From assembly GCA_964472545.1 (NCBI GenBank), contig CAYYNP010000121.1, forward strand, positions 1 to 26,613: a DNA stretch of 26,613 bases. Reading direction: 5' to 3'. Of the stretch, positions 1 through 9,728 are shown piece by piece (the first letter of the stretch is position 1; every line of letters starts with the position of its first letter). A program made the translations under genes and the position numbers. The notes beneath the pieces are model-generated. The model had not been told where the DNA came from, ran no database searches, and saw only the letters and a program-made list of their open reading frames with translations. This DNA is from CAYYNP01 sp964472545. Lineage in GTDB: Bacteria > Planctomycetota > Planctomycetia > Pirellulales > Thermoguttaceae.

Positions 1-94
1 CAAACACAACTCAAAGCAAGCAACTCACTTCCGTACAACGCAACCGCCTTCGTCGCCATGCAGGCGGCTTGTTCCGCAAGGGAGCGACTTCTAT

Positions 95-124
95 ACTGCA
101 CTGCGCCCACACTGCACTGCGCCC
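95..124. repeat. Two-copy 14-bp direct repeat upstream of the hydrolase gene
   Basis: The unit ACTGCACTGCGCCC occurs at 95-108 and again at 111-124, separated by two bases. It lies 27 bases before the first start codon. It could be a slipped duplication or a protein-binding site; nothing else in the sequence decides. The rest of bases 1-150 shows no gene. Confidence 0.6.
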
Positions 125-150
125 GGGGGCCCTAGCCACGGAGCCATGCG

Positions 151-1209
151 ATGTCGCAGGAAGACAAGCCGACCGATGCGGAAATCAAGCGGCGGACGTT
201 CCTGGCCCAATCGGCCACCGGCGCGGCGCTGATCGTCGGTACCGACGCGGCGGCACAAGCGGGAGGGACGTCGCCGGCAACCGAGCAGGGCGATCTGCGC
301 GAGCACTTGCTGCGTTGTCTGGGCGGGCCGTGGCCGAAACCGGCAGAGTTGAAGCCGAAGCTTCGCGAAACGATCGTCAAGGACGGCTACCGGATCGAGT
401 CGCTCACCTACGAGGCCGAGCCGGACGACCCGATTCCCGCCATGCTGCTGATCCCCGACGGCGTCGACGCCGAGCATCCGGCCCCGGCGGTCGCCATTTG
501 GCATCAGCACAACGGGCAGTATCATCTGGGCAAGAGCGAGCCGGCCGGCCTGGCGGGCAACCCCATGCACCACACCGGCGCGGCGTTGGCCAAGCTGGGA
601 TACTTGGTACTCTGCCCGGACGCGTTGTGCTTCGAGGAGCGTCAAAGCTCACACCTCAAAGGCGGCAGCTTCGAGCGGTACGAGTTTCTGCGCTACGTAG
701 TCGCCGGCAAGTGTATGGCCTGGAAGAACATCTTGGACATGCAACGGGCGGTCGACTACCTCTGCTCGCGGCCGGAGGTCGATCGGCAGCGGATCGGATG
801 TTTCGGCCATTCGATGGGCTCCACGCACACCTGGCTGATCGGTCCCTGGGAGCCGCGGCTGAAATGCCTGGTGGGCAATTGTTGCCTGCCGACCTACGCC
901 GCGATCCATCGCGCCCACATTCTGCACTGCTTCCCGAACTTCGTGCCCGGCTTCTTTCAGTACGGCGACACGCCCGATATTGCCGGGCTGATCGCGCCGC
1001 GGCCGCTACACCTGAACTTCGGCGAAACCGACGGAGGAAGCCCCATTCGCGAGGTCCGCCAGGGCGTCGAGACGATTGCCAAGGCGTACCGGGCCGCCGG
1101 GGCGCCCGAGGCGTTTACACACTACATCGAGGAGGATTCCGGCCACGTATTCTCGGACGAAATGTGGCGGCGAACCCGGGATTTCTTTGCCAAACACTTG
1201 CGATCTTGA
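151..1209 (+). CDS. Tat-exported alpha/beta hydrolase (dienelactone hydrolase / acetylxylan esterase-like)
   Basis: The 352-residue protein is a predicted serine esterase acting outside the cytoplasm. The N-terminus carries a twin-arginine motif (KRRTF, Arg14-Arg15) followed by a short alanine-rich hydrophobic stretch ending near residue 37, so Tat export is likely. The alpha/beta-hydrolase core shows the nucleophile elbow GHSMG (Ser221), a probable acid at Asp294 (GETDGG) and the catalytic His332 (DSGHVF), in the family order. The early HQHNGQY block is typical of the planctomycete abhydrolases annotated as dienelactone hydrolase or acetylxylan esterase. The ATG at 151 has GGAG seven bases upstream. 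The LRR lipoprotein gene follows after 37 bases on the same strand, so the two may be cotranscribed. Fold and catalytic class are firm; the substrate cannot be read from sequence, although a plant or algal polysaccharide ester would fit the family. Confidence 0.9.
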   Translation: MSQEDKPTDAEIKRRTFLAQSATGAALIVGTDAAAQAGGTSPATEQGDLREHLLRCLGGPWPKPAELKPKLRETIVKDGYRIESLTYEAEPDDPIPAMLLIPDGVDAEHPAPAVAIWHQHNGQYHLGKSEPAGLAGNPMHHTGAALAKLGYLVLCPDALCFEERQSSHLKGGSFERYEFLRYVVAGKCMAWKNILDMQRAVDYLCSRPEVDRQRIGCFGHSMGSTHTWLIGPWEPRLKCLVGNCCLPTYAAIHRAHILHCFPNFVPGFFQYGDTPDIAGLIAPRPLHLNFGETDGGSPIREVRQGVETIAKAYRAAGAPEAFTHYIEEDSGHVFSDEMWRRTRDFFAKHLRS

Positions 1210-1246
1210 TGGACCACGACCTCGTCAACACGCTAAAGGAGATAGC

Positions 1247-2410
1247 ATGCAAGTCCGGACCTATCAGGCACTGTTACTGAGCGTCGCGCTGCTCGCGGCA
1301 GGATGCTCCGGCGGAAAGACACCCACGCCGACCGAGCCGACGAAGAGCGCTCCGGTGACGGTCGCAGCCAAGACGACGCCGAAGCCACCGGAGCCGGCGA
1401 TCACTTTCGAGGGCCCGACGGCCGGCACTGAAGTCGACGTCGACATGCAAGTCGCCGAAGGGTTGAAGCGGCTGGGCGGGAAGGTCACGCTCGACGATCA
1501 AGAGAAGATCACCAAGATCGATCTGGCCGGAACCGACGTTTCTGACAGCCGGCTGGAGAAGCTGCGGACGCTGGAGAATCTCGTGGAACTCCGCTTGAGT
1601 AACACGCAAATCTCCGACGCAGGACTTGCCCATCTCGGCATGCACACGAAGCTCGTGCTGCTGGACCTCCGTGAAACGGACGTGACGGACGTTGGGTTAG
1701 AGAGCGTTCGGGAGATGACCGAACTGAAGAACCTGAAGATCTCCGGTCCGGGCGTCACCAACGCGGGGCTGGATTGCCTGGCAAAGCTCACCAAGCTCAA
1801 GGCCCTGGGGCTGGACAAGACGGCGGTCACAAGCGACGGCTTGGCAAAGCTGAAGCCGCTTACCGCGTTGGTGGAACTCTACCTGGCCAAGACCCCGTTG
1901 GACGACGCGGCGATCGAGCATCTGGCCGCCCTGCCACAGTTGCGGAAGCTGCGGCTGGCCGGAACCGGCGTGACCGACGCCGGGATGGAACGCCTTGCGT
2001 CGTGCGTCTCGCTGCAAGAGTTGGACCTCAGTGAGACGTCGATCGGCGACGCCGGGTTGGAGCATCTGGCGAAGCTGCCGAAGTTGACGAATGCGAATCT
2101 CTACAAGACCCCGGTTACCGACAAGGGCTTGGTGCACGTCGAGCAAATGCCGCAACTGACCTCGTTGAACCTCGACGCCACCGGGGTGACCGACGCCGGT
2201 TTGCCCCGGCTGCACAGCCTGGCGAACCTCGACTTCCTGCACCTCGGCCGCACGCAAATCAGCGACGCCGGTCTGGACGATCTGGCCGTGCTGAAGAAGC
2301 TCACGGAGCTTCACGTGACCCGAACGGACGTAACGGAAGCGGGCGCCGAGACGCTCCGCGCGGCGCTGCCGGGGTGCAACGTGGTTGGTCAAGTGGAAGA
2401 GGAGGAGTGA
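1247..2410 (+). CDS. Leucine-rich-repeat lipoprotein (12 x 24 residues)
   Basis: The chosen start is the ATG at 1247, because AAGGAG lies just upstream and the resulting N-terminus is a lipoprotein signal with lipobox LAAGC (Cys20). Upstream in-frame starts would extend into the hydrolase gene without a signal peptide. The mature 387-residue protein has a Thr/Pro/Lys-rich linker (about residues 21-55), then from about residue 88 to 375 a regular LRR array. I count twelve units of 24 residues, of the form LxxLxLxxTxVTDAGLxxL, and an acidic C-terminal end. This LRR type is abundant in Planctomycetes. It is expected to be membrane-anchored on the periplasmic side as a protein-binding scaffold. 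The partner is unknown; the only context is the Tat hydrolase 37 bases upstream. Confidence 0.9.
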   Translation: MQVRTYQALLLSVALLAAGCSGGKTPTPTEPTKSAPVTVAAKTTPKPPEPAITFEGPTAGTEVDVDMQVAEGLKRLGGKVTLDDQEKITKIDLAGTDVSDSRLEKLRTLENLVELRLSNTQISDAGLAHLGMHTKLVLLDLRETDVTDVGLESVREMTELKNLKISGPGVTNAGLDCLAKLTKLKALGLDKTAVTSDGLAKLKPLTALVELYLAKTPLDDAAIEHLAALPQLRKLRLAGTGVTDAGMERLASCVSLQELDLSETSIGDAGLEHLAKLPKLTNANLYKTPVTDKGLVHVEQMPQLTSLNLDATGVTDAGLPRLHSLANLDFLHLGRTQISDAGLDDLAVLKKLTELHVTRTDVTEAGAETLRAALPGCNVVGQVEEEE

Positions 2411-2436
2411 CCGGCCGGACGGGCGGCGAAGCAACG

Positions 2437-2624
2437 CTACTCGACCACGGGGACTCCCAGATCCCGGCAGATCTTCCGGGCGAGGTGGTCGTTGACCTCC
2501 CGGTGACGTGGCACGGAAGAATGCTTGTTCTGGTCCGAGTTTACCCACCAAGAATGCCGCCTGCCTTCCCGCAGGGAAGACACCCGTGCCGGCCGAGATG
2601 CCGGCGGAGGTCGTGACGCTTCAT
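2437..2624 (-). pseudogene. hicA: hicA toxin gene disrupted by a -1 frameshift
   Basis: On the minus strand an ATG at 2624 overlaps the hicB stop (ATGA). Frame 1 begins MKRHDLRRHLGRHGC, the normal HicA N-terminus, but runs into a TAA after 27 codons. Another frame then encodes LREGRRHSWW followed by VNSDQNKHSSVPRH and REVNDHLARKICRDLGVPVVE, ending at a TAG at 2437. Together the two frames give a complete HicA-like double-stranded-RNA-binding fold of about 62 residues, including the catalytic-type His in HSWW and the SSVPRH motif. The shift lies around 2567-2577, in CTTCCCTGCGGG, where one base is missing relative to the family pattern HGC-xLLREG. HicA is normally an mRNA interferase. As read, no full-length toxin is made. 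A sequencing or assembly error is the alternative. Confidence 0.8.
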
Positions 2625-2833
2625 ACGACCAAGGTCACCTCTTGATAGTCCGAGGCCGCCGCGTCGATGGCCTCCTGCCGATTGAAATCGAGTGCCTCCC
2701 GCAACGTGACCTTCAAGCTCTCGATAAGCTCTTCGCGGGTCGCCTCCTGGCAATTGACGCCGGGCACTTCTTCGATCCAGCCGATCCACCAGGGGCCGTC
2801 TTGTTTGGTAATCGCCGTGTACGCGTTCGGCAC
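2621..2833 (-). CDS. hicB: HicB-family antitoxin
   Basis: This 70-residue protein matches the short HicB antitoxin: a partial RNase H-like fold with the typical stretch WWIGWIEEVPGVNCQ, then EATREELIESLKVTLREAL. The start is a GTG at 2833 with AGGAG seven bases upstream, part of which overlaps the stop of the protease gene. The stop overlaps the ATG of the hicA remnant by four bases, so translational coupling of antitoxin and toxin would be expected. The order hicB then hicA is less common than hicA-hicB but known. HicB normally binds and neutralises HicA and represses its own promoter. No C-terminal DNA-binding domain is visible beyond the short fold. Because hicA is frameshifted, this may be an orphan antitoxin. 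Confidence 0.85.
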   Translation of the reverse strand: MPNAYTAITKQDGPWWIGWIEEVPGVNCQEATREELIESLKVTLREALDFNRQEAIDAAASDYQEVTLVV

Positions 2834-2843
2834 GGTCCATCTC

Positions 2844-4712
2844 CTACTGGATATTCTGAATCAGCATCACCGAGGCCGAGTACTGCTCGTCCACTTCGTG
2901 CCACTCCAACTCTTCGGCCGGCGTGGCGACGATGCGGTCCTTATAGCCGGGGATGTGCTCTTCCAGATAGCCGCGCAGCTTCTCCGCCGGAATGGCCAGT
3001 CCGTAGCTCGATAGCCGATGCGTGGCGATCGTCTTCTGGGTGATCATGCCGACGACCGCCCCGTGGGCCTCGAACAACGGGCCGCCGCTGTTGCCGGGGT
3101 TGATTTCGCAATCGGTCGCCACCATGCCTTCCGGGGTCTTCGTCGCGCTGACCACGCCGGAGGTCGTCACCAATGTATCCGTGCTGGTGCTCAGCGAGGG
3201 ATATCCCCATACGCAGACCTTCTGCCCTCGCCGAGCGTCTGCCGGGGCGATCTGGATCGGCTTCAGATCGACCCCTTCGGGCAAGTCGAGTTTCAATACG
3301 GCCATGTCTTCGTCCGGGTCTTGAGCGACGACCTGCGCCTCGACCTCGTCCTCCACGCCTTGAATCCTCACCATCACCTTCTTGGAGTCTTCGATCACGT
3401 GGTGGTTGGTCAGCAGGTATCCTTCGGCCGAGACGAGGAAACCGGTCCCCGTGCCGGCGACGCCGGGATTGCGGTCGAGGAAGGCGTACAGTCGCTCGAG
3501 CGTCCCGCGGCTCTCTTCGCCTTGCGTGTCATCGGCCAAACCGGCCTGGCAATACTCCTTGGCCGTCTCGTATTGCCCTGCGCCGACCAACATGATGGCG
3601 GCCTCGAAGTAGAGATTGGCCACCAAGCCCGGCCCGTCGATCTCGTGCTCCTTCATCCACGTATCGAACGCCTCGCACTGCTTCACCGCCCCGTCGGTCT
3701 CCTCCACCTCGAACAGCAAGGCGGCGGAGAGAATCAACAGGCGGGGACGAAGGTCCGGAAACTGAAAACTGTGCGTTTCGAGCCACTCGTTGAACTCCGT
3801 CACGGCACGTTGGGCCGACGCGGCGTCATCCTTGACCAAATCGAATCGCATGAGCCAACGATCGAAGTCGTTTTGTTCGGCCGTTCCGTCGGGCGAGGTG
3901 GGGCCCGTATCCTCCGCCTTCCAGGGCGGCTTGTAGTCGTGGGTTTCGCCTTTCTCGAACGAACGGGTGAATTCGATCGCCTCGAACCCGCGGCGCTTCA
4001 ACGTGATCGAGTATTCGCCCGGCGCAAGCTTGTAGACCACCTCACCGGTTTCCGGTAGCGTCCGCTTGATGTCGTCGATGAAGACCTTGCCGTCTTCTCG
4101 GTCGGCCACTGCCCAATCGATCTTCAACAGCGCGTGCGTCGGCTTCGTCGGCGGAGCAACGACCGGGGTCTTATTCGCCGTATCCTTGTTCTCCGCGGTC
4201 TTGTTCGACCCGGAATTCAAGACGAACGGCAACGCAATCGCGCAGATGGTAACGATCAACAGCGACGCGGCCACGAAGATGATCATCCCGACCAACTTCT
4301 TCATGTCGGCTTTCGGGCGCGGCGTGTAGGACGGCTTCGCCGTAGTGCGGCTCGGCGGCGGCGCGTGGGGATCGAACTGGGGGAATCCCAGATCGGCGGA
4401 TTCTTCGGCAGACTCTTCAATCGGCTCATCGGCCAATTCTCCGATCGACTCGATGGGCGGCTCGATGGACGGCTCCACCACCGGCTGATCGGCCGACTCG
4501 ACGGGGGGTGGTTCTACGAAGGACTCATCGGCCGCCGCGTCGCTCTTGCGAGGCGGCATTTTTGGCTTGGCGGCGGGCGGCTTCTTCGGAGCGGCCGGGC
4601 TGGCGACCGTTACCGGCTCCGAACACATCGGGCACTTGGCCTTCTGCCCGGCAAATTGCTCGCCCAACTCGAACTCCGCACCACATGCAGCACAATGGCA
4701 GGAGATATTCAC
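2844..4712 (-). CDS. Membrane-anchored trypsin-like (S1C/HtrA-type) serine protease with zinc ribbon and PEGA-like domain
   Basis: The GTG at 4712 is preferred (622 residues; GGAG about eight bases upstream) because it puts the zinc ribbon at the very N-terminus, as in related planctomycete proteins. An upstream in-frame start at 4769 would only add an arginine-rich tail. Domains in order: zinc ribbon with C7xxC10 and C27xxC30; a long Pro/Glu/Ala-rich linker (about 35-135); one transmembrane segment (about 140-163); a PEGA-like beta domain (about 200-260, KLAPGEYSITLKRRGFE); a helical region; and a protease domain (about 420-600). The triad is visible as TNHHVI (His438), DEDMAVLK (Asp469) and GNSGGPL (Ser542). 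No PDZ domain is seen. The topology suggests a cytoplasmic zinc ribbon and a periplasmic protease, so it may transmit a signal or perform quality control. hicB follows after 10 bases. Confidence 0.9.
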   Translation of the reverse strand: MNISCHCAACGAEFELGEQFAGQKAKCPMCSEPVTVASPAAPKKPPAAKPKMPPRKSDAAADESFVEPPPVESADQPVVEPSIEPPIESIGELADEPIEESAEESADLGFPQFDPHAPPPSRTTAKPSYTPRPKADMKKLVGMIIFVAASLLIVTICAIALPFVLNSGSNKTAENKDTANKTPVVAPPTKPTHALLKIDWAVADREDGKVFIDDIKRTLPETGEVVYKLAPGEYSITLKRRGFEAIEFTRSFEKGETHDYKPPWKAEDTGPTSPDGTAEQNDFDRWLMRFDLVKDDAASAQRAVTEFNEWLETHSFQFPDLRPRLLILSAALLFEVEETDGAVKQCEAFDTWMKEHEIDGPGLVANLYFEAAIMLVGAGQYETAKEYCQAGLADDTQGEESRGTLERLYAFLDRNPGVAGTGTGFLVSAEGYLLTNHHVIEDSKKVMVRIQGVEDEVEAQVVAQDPDEDMAVLKLDLPEGVDLKPIQIAPADARRGQKVCVWGYPSLSTSTDTLVTTSGVVSATKTPEGMVATDCEINPGNSGGPLFEAHGAVVGMITQKTIATHRLSSYGLAIPAEKLRGYLEEHIPGYKDRIVATPAEELEWHEVDEQYSASVMLIQNIQ

Positions 4713-4956
4713 TGCTCGTCTCCGGTTCGCTTGCTCGCCGCGGGATGATGGCGACCGGAGGTCCGGCACCCATGAGAGTCCCGAAGCGCAGATCCTGACT
4801 TATCGAGAAACGGCTACCGTCCGCTAAACCGCGGAACCTTTACACAACACCTAGTGTACCGCCGCAATCGTCTTTAGTACACCCCCCAGCGCGGTGATTC
4901 CCTCCGGCACGCCCCGAACGCCCGTGGCAACGAGCGTCCAATCTGCCCAATAGCTG

Positions 4957-7116
<2,160 letters not shown>

Positions 7117-7422
7117 CCTAGACCTTGTTGTTCACGATTTCCACAGGGAGACTGAGCAAAATGCGGCATCAGGGAAAACCGGTGCCCGCCCGTCGTTCTG
7201 CTAATACTTCGACCACTATCCCCTGGAAATACAGGTATGGGCTGCCCGCCGGAGCAGACGGCTTGATCGCCCAGGTGAGCCATACGTTTTGGGGCCGGCT
7301 CCTTGCCAATCGTGTGGCTGGGGCGGGCCCATCGCCCTTGGCCTGCGCAGAACGGCGGACGGCCGCAATAGACTGGCGGCCGTCCGCGACGGAATTGTGT
7401 GTTGTCGCTCTGCGAGCGTGCG
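7117..7422. other. Intergenic stretch between glgX and the cytochrome gene
   Basis: These 306 bases hold no convincing gene on either strand. The left part is the leader of glgX, where I could not place a clear promoter. The right part holds the strong 12-bp inverted repeat at 7355-7387. Confidence 0.6.
7355..7387 (-). terminator. Candidate terminator hairpin after the cytochrome lipoprotein gene
   Basis: GCGGACGGCCGC (7355-7366) and GCGGCCGTCCGC (7376-7387) form a perfect 12-bp inverted repeat around a 9-base loop. It begins 36 bases past the stop of the minus-strand gene. There is no T-tract after the stem on either strand, so a Rho-independent role is only a suggestion. Confidence 0.4.
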
Positions 7423-8397
7423 CTACTCGTCGGGGGGGTTGAACACCTCATGACAGTCGTGGCAATTCTGTTGCAGCCGCTCGTTGGCCGCCATGGCCGC
7501 GTCTTTGTCGCCGTCATGGACCGCCTTGTTGACCGCTGCTGCCGAGTCGCGCATCTCTTCGGCAAACTGCGTCCATTGGGCGAGTTGCTCCTCGCCTTCG
7601 GCCTCCTCCACGTGCAAGATCGATGCCTGCCCAACCACGGCCAAGTAGGCCGAATAGCCCGCCAGATCGTCGGCCTTGCTGTCGAACCTTCGGTCGATGT
7701 ACATCTTCAGCTTCGTGTTGACCGACTGGGCCTTGTTATAGAGTTCCAGCAGGTTGGCCACCTTTTCCCATTTCAGCTCTCCGCCGGCCCCTTCCGAAGC
7801 GGCGGCTGCCGTTTCGACGGCGGCTAGGGCAGCCTTCGCCGCGGCCAAATCGCCTGCGGCGGCCAGATCCTGGCCGGCTTTGATCAGGTCGGCCGCGGCG
7901 GCCTTGTGCTGGTTGTCTTCGTCGTGAAGTCCCAGCGCCAATGCCATCACCACCAGGGCATTTGCGTCTCGGAGGATACTCTCCTTATTCTCAGTGAAAT
8001 CGTCCTCCGTCTCCACGCCCACCTCGTCCTTCAGATTGTCAAGGCAGTCGGCTACCTGGGCAATCAAGTCGGCAGCCGGGGCATACGTCGAGATCGCCGG
8101 AGGCGCCGAGGGATCGGAGGGCGGGTCAACCGGAGGATCAGTCGGCGGATCGACGGGCGGATCAACGGGCGGATCAATGGGCGGATCGACGGGTGGATCT
8201 ACCGGCGGGTCTACCGGCGGATCCACGGGCGTTACCGTCGCCGTTGTTTGGGTGACGGTCGGCGTTGTTTGTGTCGTCGCCGTCGTGCCGGACGTCTTCG
8301 CCGATGGCGAACAGCCGGGCAAGCCCACCCCGAACGCAAGAATCGCAATCACGGCCACCGACGCGGCCAGCCAACTGAAACGACGTACTAAATTCAT
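7423..8397 (-). CDS. Cytochrome c'-like lipoprotein with a PPVD repeat linker
   Basis: The 324-residue protein is a predicted periplasmic membrane-anchored monohaem cytochrome. The signal peptide ends in lipobox LPGC (Cys29). A Thr-rich stretch and then a ten-unit proline/aspartate repeat (VDPP, about residues 57-96) form a stiff linker. The rest is mostly helical and ends with the haem-attachment motif CHDCH (Cys312, Cys315, axial His316) a few residues from the C-terminus, the placement seen in cytochrome c'/c556-type four-helix bundles. The ATG at 8397 has GGAGG eight bases upstream; a TTG three bases earlier is less likely. Electron donor and acceptor are unknown. Neighbours give no help: glgX lies 306 bases downstream and a dehydrogenase gene diverges upstream. 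Confidence 0.85.
   Translation of the reverse strand: MNLVRRFSWLAASVAVIAILAFGVGLPGCSPSAKTSGTTATTQTTPTVTQTTATVTPVDPPVDPPVDPPVDPPIDPPVDPPVDPPTDPPVDPPSDPSAPPAISTYAPAADLIAQVADCLDNLKDEVGVETEDDFTENKESILRDANALVVMALALGLHDEDNQHKAAAADLIKAGQDLAAAGDLAAAKAALAAVETAAAASEGAGGELKWEKVANLLELYNKAQSVNTKLKMYIDRRFDSKADDLAGYSAYLAVVGQASILHVEEAEGEEQLAQWTQFAEEMRDSAAAVNKAVHDGDKDAAMAANERLQQNCHDCHEVFNPPDE
8110..8229. repeat. Ten-unit 12-bp coding tandem repeat (Pro-Pro-Val-Asp linker)
   Basis: On the plus strand the unit resembles GGCGGATCAACG and recurs about ten times with single-base changes, mostly at codon third positions and at the Val codon (Val, Ile, Thr, Ser). It encodes the extended linker of the cytochrome lipoprotein. 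The 12-base period keeps the reading frame, so copy number could vary without breaking the gene. Confidence 0.9.
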
Positions 8398-8508
8398 CAA
8401 CTCTTCCTCCGGGATCGCAGTAATGACGGCAAATGTCCCCCACCAAACCGGCTAATCTGCCACGTTTTCATGCCCGCGTCAAGGGATACCGGGCTCGCCG
8501 CCCACTGG

Positions 8509-8530
8509 CCGTGGGGTTCTTCCCCCACGG
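8509..8530. repeat. Perfect 8-bp-stem hairpin upstream of the dehydrogenase gene
   Basis: CCGTGGGG (8509-8516) pairs with CCCCACGG (8523-8530) around the loop TTCTTC. It lies in the 193-base gap between two divergent genes, 60 bases before the dehydrogenase start. No T-tract follows, so it reads better as a REP-like palindrome or a leader structure than as a terminator. Confidence 0.55.
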
Positions 8531-8590
8531 TGCGACCCCGTCTACACTGGGTAGCCTCTACATCTTCTCCACTCAAAGGAGCGACCGGCC

Positions 8591-9622
8591 GTGAAAGCCC
8601 TGGTTCTGAGCAGTTACGACCATTTCGTGTACCAAGAGGCCCCTCGGCCAGAGGTGGGGCCGGAAGACGTGCTCGTCGAGGTGAAGGCCTGCGGAATCTG
8701 CGGCAGCGACGTGCACGGCATGGACGGCAGCACCGGGAGGCGGATTCCGCCGATCATCATGGGCCACGAGGCGTCCGGCGTGGTGGCCGAGGTGGGCTTG
8801 GGGGTTGCCGACTTGCACGTTGGCGACCGCGTAACGTTTGATTCCACCGTCTATTGCGGCCGCTGTCACTTCTGCCGCCGCGGCGATGTCAACCTCTGTG
8901 ACCGGCGGCGCGTGTTGGGGGTGTCGTGCGAGGAATTCCGCTGCGAGGGAGCGTTCGCCGAGTTCGTCGTCGTACCGCAACACATTGTCTGCAAGCTGCC
9001 CGAGGGGCTCTCCTTCGAGCATGCCGCGATGGTCGAGCCGGTGTCGATCGCCGTGCATGGCGTGCATCGGCTGCCCACGCGGATCAACGATACGGCCGTC
9101 GTGGTGGGCTCGGGGATCATCGGGCTGCTGGCCGTAGAAACGCTCCGGGCGGTTGGTTGCGGGCGGATCATCGCCGTCGACGTCGACCGTCGGCGGCTCG
9201 ACTTGGCGTGCAAACTGGGGGCCGACGAGACATTCTCGCCCGACCAACACGACGTGGCCGTCGAGGTGCTTCGTCGGACCCAAGGGCGCGGGGCCGACGT
9301 AGCCGTCGAAGCGGTGGGCATACCCGCTACCGTCGGCGCGGCCGTCGGGTGCGTCCGCAAGGGCGGCAGCGTGTCGCTGATCGGGAACCTCACGCCTCGC
9401 GTCGAGTTGGCATTGCAAACCGTGGTGACGCGGGAATTGAGCCTTTTCGGATCGTGTGCCTCGCGGGGTGAGTATCCGGCGTGTCTGGAGATGATTGCCC
9501 GCGGTGCGATCGACGTCGATCCGTTGCTCAGCGCCGTGGCCCCGCTGGCCGAAGGCCAACAGTGGTTCGAGCGGCTCCGCGACGGCAGTGAGGGATTGTT
9601 GAAGGTCGTGTTGACGCCGTGA
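8591..9622 (+). CDS. Zinc-dependent medium-chain alcohol/polyol dehydrogenase
   Basis: The 343-residue MDR-superfamily enzyme is predicted to oxidise a secondary alcohol with NAD(P)+. Catalytic-zinc ligands are visible as Cys37 (CGICGSD) and His59-Glu60 (GHEASG). The structural-zinc lobe CGRCHFCRRGDVNLC has all four cysteines. A Rossmann fold follows with VVGSGIIGLLAVE. The closest familiar groups are sorbitol dehydrogenase, threonine 3-dehydrogenase and galactitol-1-phosphate dehydrogenase; the sequence alone does not choose between them. The start is GTG at 8591 with AAAGGAG nine bases upstream. It is a single-gene unit, divergent from the cytochrome gene and convergent with the ABC-F gene. 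Confidence 0.92.
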   Translation: MKALVLSSYDHFVYQEAPRPEVGPEDVLVEVKACGICGSDVHGMDGSTGRRIPPIIMGHEASGVVAEVGLGVADLHVGDRVTFDSTVYCGRCHFCRRGDVNLCDRRRVLGVSCEEFRCEGAFAEFVVVPQHIVCKLPEGLSFEHAAMVEPVSIAVHGVHRLPTRINDTAVVVGSGIIGLLAVETLRAVGCGRIIAVDVDRRRLDLACKLGADETFSPDQHDVAVEVLRRTQGRGADVAVEAVGIPATVGAAVGCVRKGGSVSLIGNLTPRVELALQTVVTRELSLFGSCASRGEYPACLEMIARGAIDVDPLLSAVAPLAEGQQWFERLRDGSEGLLKVVLTP

Positions 9623-9692
9623 GGATCGCGCCGTTGGAGGATTGCGGGGCGGTTGCTAAACCGGCAAGCGGGCGCAATGTAATGTAACGGGG

Positions 9693-9709
9693 CGCGACCA
9701 CCGGTCGCG
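9693..9709 (+). terminator. Candidate terminator between dehydrogenase and ABC-F genes
   Basis: CGCGACC and GGTCGCG form a perfect 7-bp stem with a 3-base loop, followed by GCTTTGTG. It sits 71 bases after the dehydrogenase stop, between convergent genes. The T-run is short, so the call is tentative. Confidence 0.4.
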
Positions 9710-9728
9710 GCTTTGTGACGCGCACGGC

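Noticed and set aside
1697..2551. 284-codon minus-strand frame opposite the LRR gene
   Set aside because: It is a high-GC shadow; its N-terminal end also reads through the hicA remnant in a wrong frame.
8110..8229. CRISPR-like periodicity
   Set aside because: The period is 12 bases with no spacers; it is a coding tandem repeat.
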